A stretch of 34,823 nt of DNA, taken from contig PLXJ01000047.1 of the NCBI GenBank assembly GCA_003151395.1, positions 103,487 through 138,309 on the forward strand. Reading direction: 5' to 3'. This DNA comes from Actinomycetota bacterium. GTDB taxonomy: Bacteria > Actinomycetota > Actinomycetes > Nanopelagicales > Nanopelagicaceae. Shown piece after piece: positions 1 to 8,683 of the stretch; position 1 is the stretch's first letter; each line of letters begins with the position of its first letter. The translations under genes were made by a program, and so were the position numbers. The notes below the pieces were generated by a model. The model worked only from the letters and a program-made list of their open reading frames with translations, made no database searches and was not told the origin of the DNA.

Positions 1-689
1 ATATCCAATAATTCACGGAGCCGACGTTCCACTTCGAAACAGCGAGGAGCAGAAATATCTTCAAGGTTAATTCCACCGTATACCGGAGCGATAATTTGAA
101 CGGTCCGAATGATCTCATCGACATCCTGAGTGTCTAAGCAGACGGGCCATGCATCCACATCTGCAAAACGTTTAAAGAGTGCGGCTTTCCCCTCCATCAC
201 CGGGAGAGCAGCTTCTGGGCCAATATTCCCAAGTCCAAGAACGGCCGATCCGTCCGTTACAACAGCGACGGTATTTCTCTTAATCGTTAGACGCCTGGCG
301 TCTGAAGGATCGGCCGCTATTGCTTGAGAGATGCGAGCAACTCCAGGTGTGTAAGCCCTGGATAAATCATCTCGAGTTTTGAGTGGCACCTTGGAAGTGA
401 CTTCAATCTTTCCACCGAGATGTAATAAGAAGGTACGATCGCTTACTTTACGAACAGTAAGTAATGGATTTTCGGAGATCGCAGCTGTGATTCGTTCCGC
501 ATGTTCACCATCATGCGCATCGCATGAAACGTCTACAGTTACGCGATCTATAAAGGATTCAACAACATCAAGCGCGGTAATAGATGCACCTGCGGCTGAG
601 ATGGCAGCAGTTATCTCAGCGACAGGTTGCGCAGAGGGTGGTCCTTCCACGCGAATTGTTATGGAGTAACCGGGACTAGTCGATGCCAT
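1..689 (-). CDS. NAD-dependent malic enzyme with N-terminal ACT domain (partial, C-terminus off window)
   Basis: This gene runs off the left edge; about 229 N-terminal codons are visible. Malic enzymes oxidatively decarboxylate malate to pyruvate in the cytoplasm, linking the TCA cycle to glycolysis or gluconeogenesis. Residues about 7-80 look like an ACT regulatory domain ([16 protein letters not shown] start). The malic-enzyme N-terminal domain follows, with the conserved YTPGVARI segment, TDGSAVLGLGNIGP, and the EGKAALFKRFADVDAWP stretch that carries the catalytic lysine region. The NAD-binding domain would lie beyond the edge. The ATG (687-689) overlaps the upp stop by one base (TAATG), so the two genes are probably translationally coupled. 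The ACT domain suggests allosteric control by a small ligand, which cannot be named from sequence. Choice of NAD over NADP is inferred from the ACT-malic architecture only. Confidence 0.9.
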   Translation of the reverse strand, partial: MASTSPGYSITIRVEGPPSAQPVAEITAAISAAGASITALDVVESFIDRVTVDVSCDAHDGEHAERITAAISENPLLTVRKVSDRTFLLHLGGKIEVTSKVPLKTRDDLSRAYTPGVARISQAIAADPSDARRLTIKRNTVAVVTDGSAVLGLGNIGPEAALPVMEGKAALFKRFADVDAWPVCLDTQDVDEIIRTVQIIAPVYGGINLEDISAPRCFEVERRLRELLD

Positions 690-1354
690 TACACAACTCC
701 ATACAATCGGTCTCCAGCGTCGCCGAGTCCAGGGACTATGTAGCCCTTCTCATTTAATTTTTCGTCAAGCGCGGCAGTGACTAAGGTGAGTCTGGCTGGT
801 GAATTCTCGAACTCTTTTTCCAAGGCGGCAACTCCTTCGGGTGAAGCGAGAACGCAGATCATCGTGATATCCATTGCACCAAGGTCAATTAGATAATGAA
901 TCGCCGAAATTAAGGTTCCACCCGTGGCTAACATAGGATCGAGAACAAAACACTCGTGGTTGTTGAGATCCTGGGGAAGGCGGTTTGCGTAGGTTTTTGC
1001 TTGCAAAGTGTGTTCATCACGGACCATTCCTAGAAATCCAACTTGAACAGAAGGCATCAAACGCACCATACCTTCGAGCATTCCAAGCCCAGCTCGCAAA
1101 ATCGGGATAACGACCGCGTCAGGCTTTGCCATTACCGCTCCTTGGGCCAGCGCCACAGGAGTCTGTACCGTTACGGGGACGGTCTTCACATCGCGGGTGG
1201 CTTCATAGGCCAAGAGGGTGACTATCTCGCCGATTAATTCCCGAAAGATTGAAGAGGGAGTTTCCTGGTTTCGTAGAATTGTTACTTTATGGGTTATAAG
1301 TGGATGTTGCGCGACATGGACTTTCACAAGTCCGACTTTACCCGTGGAAATCAT
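689..1354 (-). CDS. upp: Uracil phosphoribosyltransferase
   Basis: Upp makes UMP from uracil and PRPP in pyrimidine salvage in the cytoplasm. Visible family motifs are TYEATRD-like [12 protein letters not shown], the [12 protein letters not shown] segment, the PRPP-binding loop [11 protein letters not shown], and the C-terminal [16 protein letters not shown]. The frame stays open upstream to 1504, but family homology begins near [13 protein letters not shown] therefore chose the ATG at 1352-1354 ([10 protein letters not shown]); a GTG at 1325-1327 is an alternative. AAGG lies directly against the ATG, so the ribosome site is poor and the start is uncertain by about nine codons. The gene overlaps the malic enzyme start by one base and is divergent from the gene at 1392, with only 37 bases between them. 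Confidence 0.93.
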   Translation of the reverse strand: MISTGKVGLVKVHVAQHPLITHKVTILRNQETPSSIFRELIGEIVTLLAYEATRDVKTVPVTVQTPVALAQGAVMAKPDAVVIPILRAGLGMLEGMVRLMPSVQVGFLGMVRDEHTLQAKTYANRLPQDLNNHECFVLDPMLATGGTLISAIHYLIDLGAMDITMICVLASPEGVAALEKEFENSPARLTLVTAALDEKLNEKGYIVPGLGDAGDRLYGVV

Positions 1355-1391
1355 CCTTGTCGCCTGTCTCTTTCGGTGGAACGATGTAGGG

Positions 1392-1871
1392 ATGACGGAC
1401 CATTCAGAGTTTAACGACGATGACTTTGGCGTAATCGCGTGGCGCGAGGATGGATTATGGCGCGCCTCACGTCTGGCAAATACCCGCGACTTTGGTTCCA
1501 TCATGGATCAACTCAAAGCGCAACAAGGGGAGAACGGTTCGATCGTTCTTATCGCAATAGATGAAGAATTTTTCTTGGTTGCCCGCTGCGTTGGTCATTC
1601 AATGCAGATGATGCTCAGCGACGTGACGTATGCATCCGAATATGAAATTGCCGCAGATCTCATAGACGCTCTGGATTTGCCGTTTCCTGAGGATGAAGAT
1701 GAGCCGCAACCTGGAGGAGATGTCGACCTACTGGCGGATTTTGGGATTAACGCGATGGAACTCGAAGTTATGAGCGATGACTTGGAAATGTATCCCGAGG
1801 AACAGATCTCCACGCTTTCTCACAGATTGGGTTTTGGCGAACAATTTGATCAACTCTATGATCGCAATTAA
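1392..1871 (+). CDS. tRNA adenosine deaminase-associated protein
   Basis: A conserved actinobacterial protein of unknown biochemical function that is almost always encoded just upstream of tadA. The visible protein has 159 residues, is acidic, and starts [20 protein letters not shown]. It has the family's [12 protein letters not shown] opening and an Asp/Glu-rich centre (about residues 96-108, [12 protein letters not shown]). No catalytic motif or membrane segment is seen. The frame is open upstream to 1218, but that part is antisense to upp and does not look like protein, so I chose the ATG at 1392 with AGGG just before it. Its stop overlaps the tadA start by one base (TAATG), supporting co-translation. 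A role with TadA is inferred from neighbourhood only. Confidence 0.85.
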   Translation: MTDHSEFNDDDFGVIAWREDGLWRASRLANTRDFGSIMDQLKAQQGENGSIVLIAIDEEFFLVARCVGHSMQMMLSDVTYASEYEIAADLIDALDLPFPEDEDEPQPGGDVDLLADFGINAMELEVMSDDLEMYPEEQISTLSHRLGFGEQFDQLYDRN

Positions 1872-2323
1872 TGGTTGATTCGATACCCCTCATGCGCGAG
1901 GCGTTAACAATCGCTCGTAGAGCGTTGAGTACTGGTGACGTACCCGTTGGGGCGCTAGTAGTTGATTCGACTGGCGCCATTGTTGGCCGCGGCAACAATT
2001 TGCGGGAATTTGATAATGATCCAACTTCGCATGCCGAAATTGTTGCACTGCGTGAGGCAGCAGCGGTGGCGGGAAGCTGGAGACTTGATGATCACACCTT
2101 AGTTGTCACTTTAGAACCATGTCCTATGTGTGCCGGTGCTATAGCGCAGTCAAGAATCAAGAGAGTTGTATTCGGCGCGTGGGATGAAAAGGCGGGTGCC
2201 GTTGGATCAGTCTGGGACATTTTGCGAGATCCAAGGGCTCCTTATCAAGTCGAGGTGATCGCTGGAGTTCTCGAAGCGGATTGTGTTGAATTACTGCAAG
2301 AGTTTTTTAAAGATAAGCGTTAA
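1871..2323 (+). CDS. tadA: tRNA-specific adenosine deaminase (A34 to inosine)
   Basis: TadA deaminates the wobble adenosine of tRNA-Arg(ACG) to inosine, so that one tRNA reads several arginine codons. The 150-residue protein has the cytidine/deoxycytidylate deaminase zinc fold: the HAE motif (TSHAEIVAL), where His binds zinc and Glu is the proton shuttle, and PCPMCAGA, which supplies the two zinc cysteines. Length matches the family. The start overlaps the preceding stop by one base. The tRNA-Ser(CGA) gene follows 17 bases after the stop, a common actinobacterial arrangement. A paralogous nucleoside deaminase cannot be fully excluded, but the neighbour and the motifs favour TadA. Confidence 0.95.
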   Translation: MVDSIPLMREALTIARRALSTGDVPVGALVVDSTGAIVGRGNNLREFDNDPTSHAEIVALREAAAVAGSWRLDDHTLVVTLEPCPMCAGAIAQSRIKRVVFGAWDEKAGAVGSVWDILRDPRAPYQVEVIAGVLEADCVELLQEFFKDKR

Positions 2324-2340
2324 GGCGTATCCTCACCTCT

Positions 2341-2430
2341 GGTGGCGTGTCTGAGTGGCCTAAAGAGCACGTCTCGAAAGCGTGTGTTGGGGAGACTCAA
2401 CCGTGGGTTCAAATCCCACCGCCACCGCCA
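2341..2430 (+). tRNA. tRNA-Ser (anticodon CGA)
   Basis: Class II tRNA with a long variable arm. The acceptor GGTGGCG pairs with CGCCACC, the discriminator is G, and the 3' CCA is encoded at 2428-2430. The anticodon stem CACGT/GCGTG encloses CTCGAAA, giving anticodon CGA. The T-arm contains GGTTCAAATCC. It reads UCG. Confidence 0.97.
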
Positions 2431-2464
2431 ATTTCATTTTGTTATCCACTTCGTTGCCTAATTG

Positions 2465-4813
2465 CTACATAAAGATTTCGTACGAGGGATTTAAGATAAC
2501 TAAGTTTCCATCGGTTTCTCCGACCATACCTTCGGCGCAGATTGTTGAACCAACCTCGACTCCCGTTATTTCGCGACGTCCAATAAATTGCAGGGTAATT
2601 CCCCCCGTTTCATCCCAGACCTCTATGTCAACATGTGGCGAAGAGTTGGCCGGAGCATTTCGAATATTGGTAACGTGCCCTTTAACGTGCGCACGATGAC
2701 GCCACTGCGCAGCAGCGATGGGGTGGATATCTTCGGCAAAATGTCTAGTTTCATCTGCAGAAATCGGAGCGTCTTCTAATCTCCGGGTTTGCGCGATTGG
2801 CTGAATTGATTCGACTATATCTGTTGAATGTTCTTCGTGATAATGAATAGGTCGACCCGAAATAATTTTCTCTACATCGAAAGGAATAATTGTTGCAACA
2901 ACGCGAGGAAGTTGAGAGATAGGCGCTGAAATTGCCTCCGCCGTGCGATCGTGCAATATCCGTCCCAGAAGGCCCGAGTATGCACGTCGTGGCAGCAGGA
3001 GTGTCAGTTCAACATCAGGCGAGAGCGTCATACGAATCGCGTAATCCACTGTCGCATTTGCCAATCGGCGATCGGGGCAATCAATAAATTCAATCGAGAC
3101 ATCTGCGAGGGCGGGATTGTTACGCCATGCTTCCTTGATTACTTCAGCGCGCTGATCATCAATAACAAAATGCACGGCGGCGAGCACATGAGGATTGAGT
3201 GAACGTGCGTACCGAACTGCCCCCACCGTTGCAATATCAACTGCATCAATTAAAACCGTCACATCATGCCTCGTGATGTTGGTCGCTCGAGATTGATTCT
3301 GGTTAATTCTAAGAGCTTGCTGCTCTTTCCGATATTGTCGGTTTAATCGGATCAAAGCCATGGTTGCAACTGGGAAGATTAAAACAATTAACCATGCTCC
3401 TTCGGAGAACTTAACAACGGCAAAGATGATTACAACAGCAAATGAAACAGATCCTGACAAGAAGTTGATAAAGAAGCGGCCCCGCCATCCAGCCTCACGC
3501 CTAGTCCAATTTCGTTTGGCCATACCGAATCCAGCCATGGTAAAACCTGTGAATACTCCGATTGCGTAGAAGGCGATTAATTTCGCGACATTGGAGCCAA
3601 CCACCGCAACCAACGTTGCAGAGGCAATCGTTAAAAAGATGATCCCATTTGAGAACACCAGGCGATGTCCGCGTTTTGTAAGTTGACGAGGCAAAAATCC
3701 GTCTTCTGCAATGAAGTTCATCAAGAAGGGAAATCCGCTAAAGGGAGTATTAGCGCCAGTGTAAAGAATTAACATAGTGGAAAATTGGACAAAGAGATAG
3801 AAGATATGGCCCAGAGCTCCATGCCCAAATACGACATCTGCGATCTGTGAGACCACCGTTGGTGTTCCACTTGTGTATGGGAGGGCATGAGTTGCTTTGG
3901 CAAAGAATGAAATGCCAAGCACCATACAACCCAAAATGCTAGCCATAATTACCGTCGTACGCCGAGCATTATTTCCTTCCGGAGATTTGAAAAGTGAAAC
4001 TCCGTTTGAAATAGCTTCAAGCCCCGTCAGCGAAGAGCCTCCATTTGCAAAAGCTTTCAGAAGAATAAAAATGGATGCAAATGTTATGAGTTGCTGAGAG
4101 TGGCCGTATCCAACATTTCCAGCGTTAACTGCAACATGGTGCAAAGTGTGATGGAATTCGCGCCAGGTTCCTGCCGCAATGATCGCCAACACGGCTGTAA
4201 TGAATAGGTATGTTGGTGCGGCAAAAAGACGTCCGGCTTCTTTAACACCCTTGAGATTTCCGTAAAACAGGAAAGCGATTACGCCTAGGGTGATTAACTT
4301 CTGAGTAGACGTTGAAGAGAGGGCTGGGAAGGCAGAAGCGAGTGCCGACGTCCCCGCAGCTGTCTGAACTGCGACAGTCACTATGTAATCCAACATCAGT
4401 GCGACTGCTGCGATCTGAGCAATGACGACACCAAAGTTATCTCGGGCAACTACGTAGGAGCCACCAGTCTTTGTATAAGCCATCACAACTTCGCGATAAG
4501 AGAGCGTGACAATAAGTAGAACGGCTATGACAACTAAAGTCATAGGCATCAGGATGTTGTATCCAGATAATCCAAACGCGGGAAGGAGATATATAAGAAT
4601 ATTTTCTGTTCCATAAGCTGCGGAAGAGATGCAATCCGAAGACAAAACGCCGAGTGCAAATACTTTACTCAACCGTTGGTGTGAGAGCGTATGTCGGTTA
4701 AGAGGTTTTCCCAGAAATGCCTTTTTAATTTTGTAAGAAAGTGGGTCTTTTAGGTGAGCATGTTCCTGTAAGACCATTGGCTGCGGAGCATCATCTATCC
4801 AAGCTTTTGGCAC
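2465..4813 (-). CDS. APC-superfamily permease fused to a C-terminal OB-fold domain
   Basis: This is a 782-residue protein. Residues about 50-490 form a many-pass membrane transporter of the amino acid-polyamine-organocation type, with hallmarks SSDCISSAAYGTENIL and TKTGGSYVVARDN. Residues about 515-645 form a soluble alpha/beta region (HDVTVLIDAVDIATVGAVRYARSL) like the cytoplasmic tail of actinobacterial APC permeases. Residues about 700-782 (HVKGHVTNIRNAP, VWDETGGITLQFIGRREI, LVILNPSYEIF) resemble the small OB-fold protein that many actinobacteria encode as a separate gene near such permeases. The start is GTG at 4811-4813 with AAGAAGAAGG five bases upstream. The substrate is unknown; amino acid or cation transport is a family-level guess. 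The OB-fold fusion is unusual (see findings). Confidence 0.85.
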   Translation of the reverse strand: MPKAWIDDAPQPMVLQEHAHLKDPLSYKIKKAFLGKPLNRHTLSHQRLSKVFALGVLSSDCISSAAYGTENILIYLLPAFGLSGYNILMPMTLVVIAVLLIVTLSYREVVMAYTKTGGSYVVARDNFGVVIAQIAAVALMLDYIVTVAVQTAAGTSALASAFPALSSTSTQKLITLGVIAFLFYGNLKGVKEAGRLFAAPTYLFITAVLAIIAAGTWREFHHTLHHVAVNAGNVGYGHSQQLITFASIFILLKAFANGGSSLTGLEAISNGVSLFKSPEGNNARRTTVIMASILGCMVLGISFFAKATHALPYTSGTPTVVSQIADVVFGHGALGHIFYLFVQFSTMLILYTGANTPFSGFPFLMNFIAEDGFLPRQLTKRGHRLVFSNGIIFLTIASATLVAVVGSNVAKLIAFYAIGVFTGFTMAGFGMAKRNWTRREAGWRGRFFINFLSGSVSFAVVIIFAVVKFSEGAWLIVLIFPVATMALIRLNRQYRKEQQALRINQNQSRATNITRHDVTVLIDAVDIATVGAVRYARSLNPHVLAAVHFVIDDQRAEVIKEAWRNNPALADVSIEFIDCPDRRLANATVDYAIRMTLSPDVELTLLLPRRAYSGLLGRILHDRTAEAISAPISQLPRVVATIIPFDVEKIISGRPIHYHEEHSTDIVESIQPIAQTRRLEDAPISADETRHFAEDIHPIAAAQWRHRAHVKGHVTNIRNAPANSSPHVDIEVWDETGGITLQFIGRREITGVEVGSTICAEGMVGETDGNLVILNPSYEIFM

Positions 4814-4935
4814 GATTACCTTCTTCTTTATTAAGACCCGAACAATAAATCAGGAACAGTCCATTATTTTAGGGTGGAAAACCGCCAAAGAGTTATTACA
4901 AGTCGGAAAAAGACCAATTTTATCTTAATATGACC

Positions 4936-6015
4936 CTAGTTATCCGAATAAACCTTTATCTGTCCAGAATAGCAAGCAACCCAGACATTATTGGTCGGAG
5001 AATCGTAAGAAACTCCTATCGGGTCTTTGCAAGCTGAAATTGTTTGTAGGACTTTCATATCACTAGTACGAACCTTTGACATTGTTCCACTTTCAAAATT
5101 TACGACGAATAGCGAAGTGCCATCAGAGGAGATTGCGAGGCTACGGGCCGCCTTTCCGGTTTTAACGGTGACCCCTGCTTTATGCTTCGTCAAATTCCAA
5201 GATGTAACTCGACCAGATAAATTTAGAGTCGCATATAACATTGAATTATCTGGTGATAAAACTATTGCTCGCGGATTGCTTCCGATTGGAATATATGTGA
5301 CAGCGAAGTTATTGAGATTGATGACGTGGATTCTATTTCCACCCATTTCAGCCACATATGCGGTTGTGGAATCTTTCGAAATCGTAATCCCGCGCGGGTA
5401 AGCTCCGATATAAATATTCTTAACTACCTTCTGAGCGGCGATCGATATCACATTGAGAGTGTATGAACACCAATCCGTTACCAATATATATTTGTTGTCT
5501 GGAGTAACTTCAACAACTTTTGGGACCGAGCCAACGGGATAAACAGCATCTATCGTGTAGTTACTTCGATTGATGCGATAGACAAAACTCTTATCAAAAC
5601 CAGACGCCGGTGAACACGTGTCGTGTCCCTCCTTGTTATACCCCTTGCCATACATCGAATAGTTAGTGACGTATAAATACTTACCATCTGGTGAAAATGA
5701 TCCCTCCACAGGAGCGCCTTTGTAGATACCGGCAGTTGTTGAATAGCCAAAATCTTTTAGTGAAACGGAATCCGGGATGGTTTTTAGTAGCGCGAAAGTT
5801 TTTGCATCATAAATCGTAATCGAGTGACGATACATCATGTTTTGCGCGCTCACCACGCCATCTTCCGATGAGCGAACAGATTTTGGCGAGATATTTCCGT
5901 TGATTGTCTTTATCAATTTCATGGTGGTTTGGCTGGCGACGACGGCGCCGGGGGCCATCGTGGTAACTGCAGTGAGCGAAACAGTTAAAAGAAAGATTCC
6001 CAGACGCATCCGCAT
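4936..6015 (-). CDS. Secreted YVTN-type beta-propeller protein
   Basis: A 359-residue protein with an N-terminal signal peptide (MRMRLGIFLLTVSLTAVTT then APGAVVAS, likely cleaved near residue 28), so it probably acts outside the membrane. The mature part is built of repeated beta-propeller blades about 40-45 residues apart, each with a core like SPDGKYLYVTNYS, TPDNKYILVTDWC, SKDSTTAYVAEMGGN, SPDNSMLYATLN or SSDGTSLFVVNFESG. This is the YVTN/NHL-like propeller pattern. No catalytic site is recognised; such proteins usually bind ligands or partners. The ATG at 6013-6015 gives MRMR; an ATG six bases downstream would also work. It reads toward the permease with about 120 bases between, and lies within the block bounded by two tRNA-Ser genes. 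Confidence 0.82.
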   Translation of the reverse strand: MRMRLGIFLLTVSLTAVTTMAPGAVVASQTTMKLIKTINGNISPKSVRSSEDGVVSAQNMMYRHSITIYDAKTFALLKTIPDSVSLKDFGYSTTAGIYKGAPVEGSFSPDGKYLYVTNYSMYGKGYNKEGHDTCSPASGFDKSFVYRINRSNYTIDAVYPVGSVPKVVEVTPDNKYILVTDWCSYTLNVISIAAQKVVKNIYIGAYPRGITISKDSTTAYVAEMGGNRIHVINLNNFAVTYIPIGSNPRAIVLSPDNSMLYATLNLSGRVTSWNLTKHKAGVTVKTGKAARSLAISSDGTSLFVVNFESGTMSKVRTSDMKVLQTISACKDPIGVSYDSPTNNVWVACYSGQIKVYSDN

Positions 6016-6110
6016 CTGTTGACTCTAATCGGATTTCGAACCTTCAAAAAACACCTTATTGCTCGAGTTTGGCGCATGGCCAACTTTGGAAGGAAGTGCC
6101 GAGGCGGGAG

Positions 6111-6195
6111 CGGAGGATGAGGGATTTGAACCCTCGAAAGGTTGCCCTTTACACGCTTTCCAAGCGTGCGCACTCGGCCACTATGCGAATCCTCC
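6111..6195 (-). tRNA. tRNA-Ser (anticodon GGA)
   Basis: Read on the minus strand, the acceptor GGAGGAT pairs with ATCCTCC, the discriminator is G and CCA is not encoded. The anticodon stem CACGC/GCGTG encloses TTGGAAA, giving GGA. A long variable arm confirms class II Ser. It reads UCC/UCU. It faces away from the SRP RNA and dnaX. Confidence 0.96.
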
Positions 6196-6255
6196 ATGGC
6201 TCGTGATTACGGGCCAGGGGAGAAGGGTATCGGTCTTAGAAACTATGATTACCCA

Positions 6256-6348
6256 CAGATCCTCCGTGCGGCGTTACCGTACTGAACTCCCCCAGGACCG
6301 GAAGGTAGCAAGGGTAGGTGCGCTCTGGCGGGTGTGCGGAGGGTCCCT
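6256..6348 (+). ncRNA. ffs: Small bacterial signal recognition particle RNA (4.5S type)
   Basis: The apical hairpin has the conserved SRP domain IV pattern: CCAGGACCGGAAGGTAGCA with the GGAA tetraloop and the asymmetric internal loop that binds Ffh. The downstream strand (GCTCTGGCGGGTG) is typical of actinobacterial small SRP RNAs. The ends pair: GATCCTCCG at 6258-6266 with CGGAGGGTC at 6337-6345 (one G-U). Exact ends are uncertain by a few bases. Its place between tRNA-Ser and dnaX is the usual one in this phylum. It works with Ffh and FtsY in co-translational membrane targeting. Confidence 0.92.
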
Positions 6349-6383
6349 CAATTAGCAGTTACAAACAGTTACGAAGGAGAACG

Positions 6384-8057
6384 GTGTCTCTCGCTCTATA
6401 TAGGAAATATCGCCCCTCGACCTTCGCTGAGGTTATTGGGCAAGAGCATGTGACCCAACCGCTTTCCAATGCTTTGGCTGCTGGCAAAATTCATCATGCA
6501 TACCTCTTTAGTGGACCACGCGGATGTGGCAAAACATCTAGCGCTCGCATCATGGCCCGCTCCCTCAATTGTGAAAATGGTCCAACTCCTATTCCTTGTG
6601 GAGTCTGTCAATCTTGTACTGATCTTGTTGCAAACGGACCCGGCTCTATTGATGTGATGGAATTGGATGCCGCCACCCATGGGCTCGTCGATGATGCCCG
6701 CGATCTTCGAGACAAAGCCTTCTTCGCCCCAGTCCAGTCTCGCTACAAGATTTATATTATTGATGAAGCGCATCAACTTGGACCCGGCGCCGCAAACGCA
6801 CTACTCAAAGTCGTTGAAGAGCCGCCACCTCATGTCATCTTTATATTCGCCACAACAGAGCCAGATAAATTAATTTCAACAATTCGATCTCGGACGCACC
6901 ATTATCCATTTCGGTTAGTGCCCCCTGGAATTCTTAGCGCGCATCTAGAAAAGATTTGTGAGCTTGAAGGAATCAAAGTCGCTAAGGGTGTCATTCCGCT
7001 GGTGGTGCGCTCAAGTGGCGGATCAGTTCGAGACGCGCTCTCGGTTTTAGGTCAACTTTTGGCCGGTGCAGGTGCCGATGGAGTCACATACGAGATTGCC
7101 ATTCAACTTCTAGGATTCACTGATGGAGCGCTCTTAGATGAGGCAGTCGACGCGCTTGCCGCAAGAGATAGCACCACAATTTTTAATACGATAGATAAAG
7201 TTATTGAATCGGGTTTGGACCCGAGGCGTTTTACTCAGGACTTTTTGGAGCGGCTACGCGACTTAATTATTGTCGGTGCAGTGAAAGACAACGTCGGACA
7301 TGTGCTCCGTGATTTTCCCGATGATCAACTCGATCGAATGCGAACACAAGCGAACTTAATCGGTGCCGCAACTTTGATTCGTGCCGCAGATATAACTTCC
7401 TTAGGTTTGACAGAAATGCGAGGCGCAACGGCGCCACGATTGATCCTTGAGCTCATTTGTGGTCGTATTTTGTTACCCACGGGTGATGACGCGGCGCTGG
7501 TTGCTCGAGTAGAACGGTTAGAACGCGGCGTTAATCTCGTTTCGCAAACACCCATCGTTACACAAACACTTCCCATATTAGAACCTAAAACCGTGACGGA
7601 TGTAGCGTCGACAGTTCCAATAGTTAAGAAGCCAATTCGAGCAGCAGCCCCGGAACCATCAACAACTCAGCCCGTGGGTCCTATCGACATTGCAGCACTC
7701 CGGCGCTTGTGGCCCGATGTCATCGAGAACGTAAAAAAGCGTCGACGCCTGACCTGGTCATTGCTTTCTGCAAGCGCGCAAGTATTGGCGGTTGATGACG
7801 CCGCAATCACTATAGGAATTGTTAATGCTGGTGCGCGCGATTCTTTTGTGCGCAGCGGTAGCGAAGAAATTCTTGCAGCGGCATTTCAAGATGTAACAGG
7901 ACTTGTCCGTAAGATGGATCTTGTTGTGGATCCCTCTATTAGCGCGCCGCAATATGAACGAACCACAGAAGAGGCGACGGATGAAGATCAACTTTCGGGT
8001 ACCGCGCTACTTGCCCGAGAACTTGGCGCCCAAGTGATTAAGGAATTTGAACGTTGA
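6384..8057 (+). CDS. dnaX: DNA polymerase III subunit gamma/tau
   Basis: DnaX is the clamp-loader ATPase that organises the replicative polymerase. The 557-residue protein has the AAA+ core: Walker A GPRGCGKT at residues 44-51, the zinc-binding cysteines [16 protein letters not shown] at about 63-78, Walker B IIDEAH, sensor I TTEP and the SRT arginine-finger region (STIRSRTHH). A linker around residues 375-430 precedes a C-terminal domain beginning [13 protein letters not shown] chose GTG at 6384 ([10 protein letters not shown], the normal DnaX N-terminus) because GAAGGAG lies at the right distance; the open frame further upstream overlaps the SRP RNA. The codons GTA AAA AAG at 7731-7739 form a textbook A AAA AAG slippery heptamer (see findings). 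The stop overlaps the recR ATG (TGATG). Confidence 0.96.
   Translation: MSLALYRKYRPSTFAEVIGQEHVTQPLSNALAAGKIHHAYLFSGPRGCGKTSSARIMARSLNCENGPTPIPCGVCQSCTDLVANGPGSIDVMELDAATHGLVDDARDLRDKAFFAPVQSRYKIYIIDEAHQLGPGAANALLKVVEEPPPHVIFIFATTEPDKLISTIRSRTHHYPFRLVPPGILSAHLEKICELEGIKVAKGVIPLVVRSSGGSVRDALSVLGQLLAGAGADGVTYEIAIQLLGFTDGALLDEAVDALAARDSTTIFNTIDKVIESGLDPRRFTQDFLERLRDLIIVGAVKDNVGHVLRDFPDDQLDRMRTQANLIGAATLIRAADITSLGLTEMRGATAPRLILELICGRILLPTGDDAALVARVERLERGVNLVSQTPIVTQTLPILEPKTVTDVASTVPIVKKPIRAAAPEPSTTQPVGPIDIAALRRLWPDVIENVKKRRRLTWSLLSASAQVLAVDDAAITIGIVNAGARDSFVRSGSEEILAAAFQDVTGLVRKMDLVVDPSISAPQYERTTEEATDEDQLSGTALLARELGAQVIKEFER
7733..7739 (+). promoter_or_regulatory. Candidate -1 ribosomal frameshift heptamer (A AAA AAG) in dnaX
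   Basis: The heptamer is in exact X XXY YYZ phase in the dnaX frame: base 7733 is the third base of codon 450, followed by AAA and AAG. A -1 slip would add 18 residues and stop at TGA 7793-7795, giving a product of about 470 residues instead of 557. Immediately downstream is the palindrome GCGTCGACGC (7739-7748). This is the heptamer used by E. coli dnaX to make gamma. No strong upstream Shine-Dalgarno-like stimulator is evident. Confidence 0.4.
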
Positions 8058-8653
8058 TGTATGAGGGAGCGATTCAGGATTTGATCGATGAACTCGGGCG
8101 CCTACCGGGAATCGGACCTAAGTCAGCGCAGCGCATCGCCTTTCACATTATTCAGTCCGAGCGGGTTGACGTTTCGCGTCTTGCCGACGTCCTTCGAACC
8201 GTAAAAGAGCGCGTTAAGTTCTGCATCGAATGCGGCAATATTTCGGAAGAAGATTTATGTCGCATCTGCCGCGACCCGAGACGAGATAATTCTTTGATTT
8301 GCGTCGTTGAAGAGAGCAAAGATGTGATGGCCATCGAAAAAACTCGCGAATTTCGTGGCAAGTACCACGTCCTCGGAGGAGCTATCTCGCCCATTGATGG
8401 TATTGGTCCAGAGAACTTACGGATCAGGGAGTTGATGGCGCGCCTGGCAGATACTGATATTCAAGAGTTAATCATTGCCACAGACCCCAACTTGGAGGGT
8501 GAGGCGACGGCTTCGTACCTGATTCGCCAGATTAAACCGCTAGGGATCAAAGTAAGTCGACTGGCTTCAGGTCTACCTGTTGGCGGAGATCTCGAATACG
8601 CCGACGAAGTAACCCTAGGGCGCGCCTTTGAAGGGCGAAGGACGGTTGAGTAG
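8057..8653 (+). CDS. recR: Recombination mediator protein RecR
   Basis: RecR acts with RecO (and RecF) to load RecA at gaps during recombinational repair. The 198-residue protein has all landmarks: the helix-hairpin-helix [16 protein letters not shown] near the start, a zinc finger ([16 protein letters not shown]), and the Toprim domain with [14 protein letters not shown] and the [12 protein letters not shown] segment, ending in the typical [14 protein letters not shown]. The ATG at 8057 ([14 protein letters not shown]) matches the actinobacterial N-terminus and overlaps the dnaX stop by one base; a TTG one codon earlier is possible but unlikely. The dnaX-recR pairing is widely conserved. Confidence 0.97.
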   Translation: MYEGAIQDLIDELGRLPGIGPKSAQRIAFHIIQSERVDVSRLADVLRTVKERVKFCIECGNISEEDLCRICRDPRRDNSLICVVEESKDVMAIEKTREFRGKYHVLGGAISPIDGIGPENLRIRELMARLADTDIQELIIATDPNLEGEATASYLIRQIKPLGIKVSRLASGLPVGGDLEYADEVTLGRAFEGRRTVE

Positions 8654-8683
8654 GAATTATCTCAATATTTAAGATGTTTGAGC

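Noticed and set aside
130-669. Plus-strand frames at the left edge
   Set aside because: They are shadows of the minus-strand malic enzyme, which has clear motifs.
1218-1391. N-terminal extension of the deaminase-associated gene
   Set aside because: It lies antisense to upp coding sequence; family similarity starts after the ATG at 1392.
1355-1504. N-terminal extension of upp
   Set aside because: It is antisense to the tRNA deaminase-associated gene and has no resemblance to Upp.
6059-6355. Open frame crossing tRNA-Ser(GGA) and the SRP RNA
   Set aside because: Both RNA genes are clear from structure; the frame is incidental.
6318-6383. Upstream extension of dnaX
   Set aside because: It overlaps the SRP RNA and adds residues absent from DnaX; the GTG at 6384 has a proper ribosome site.
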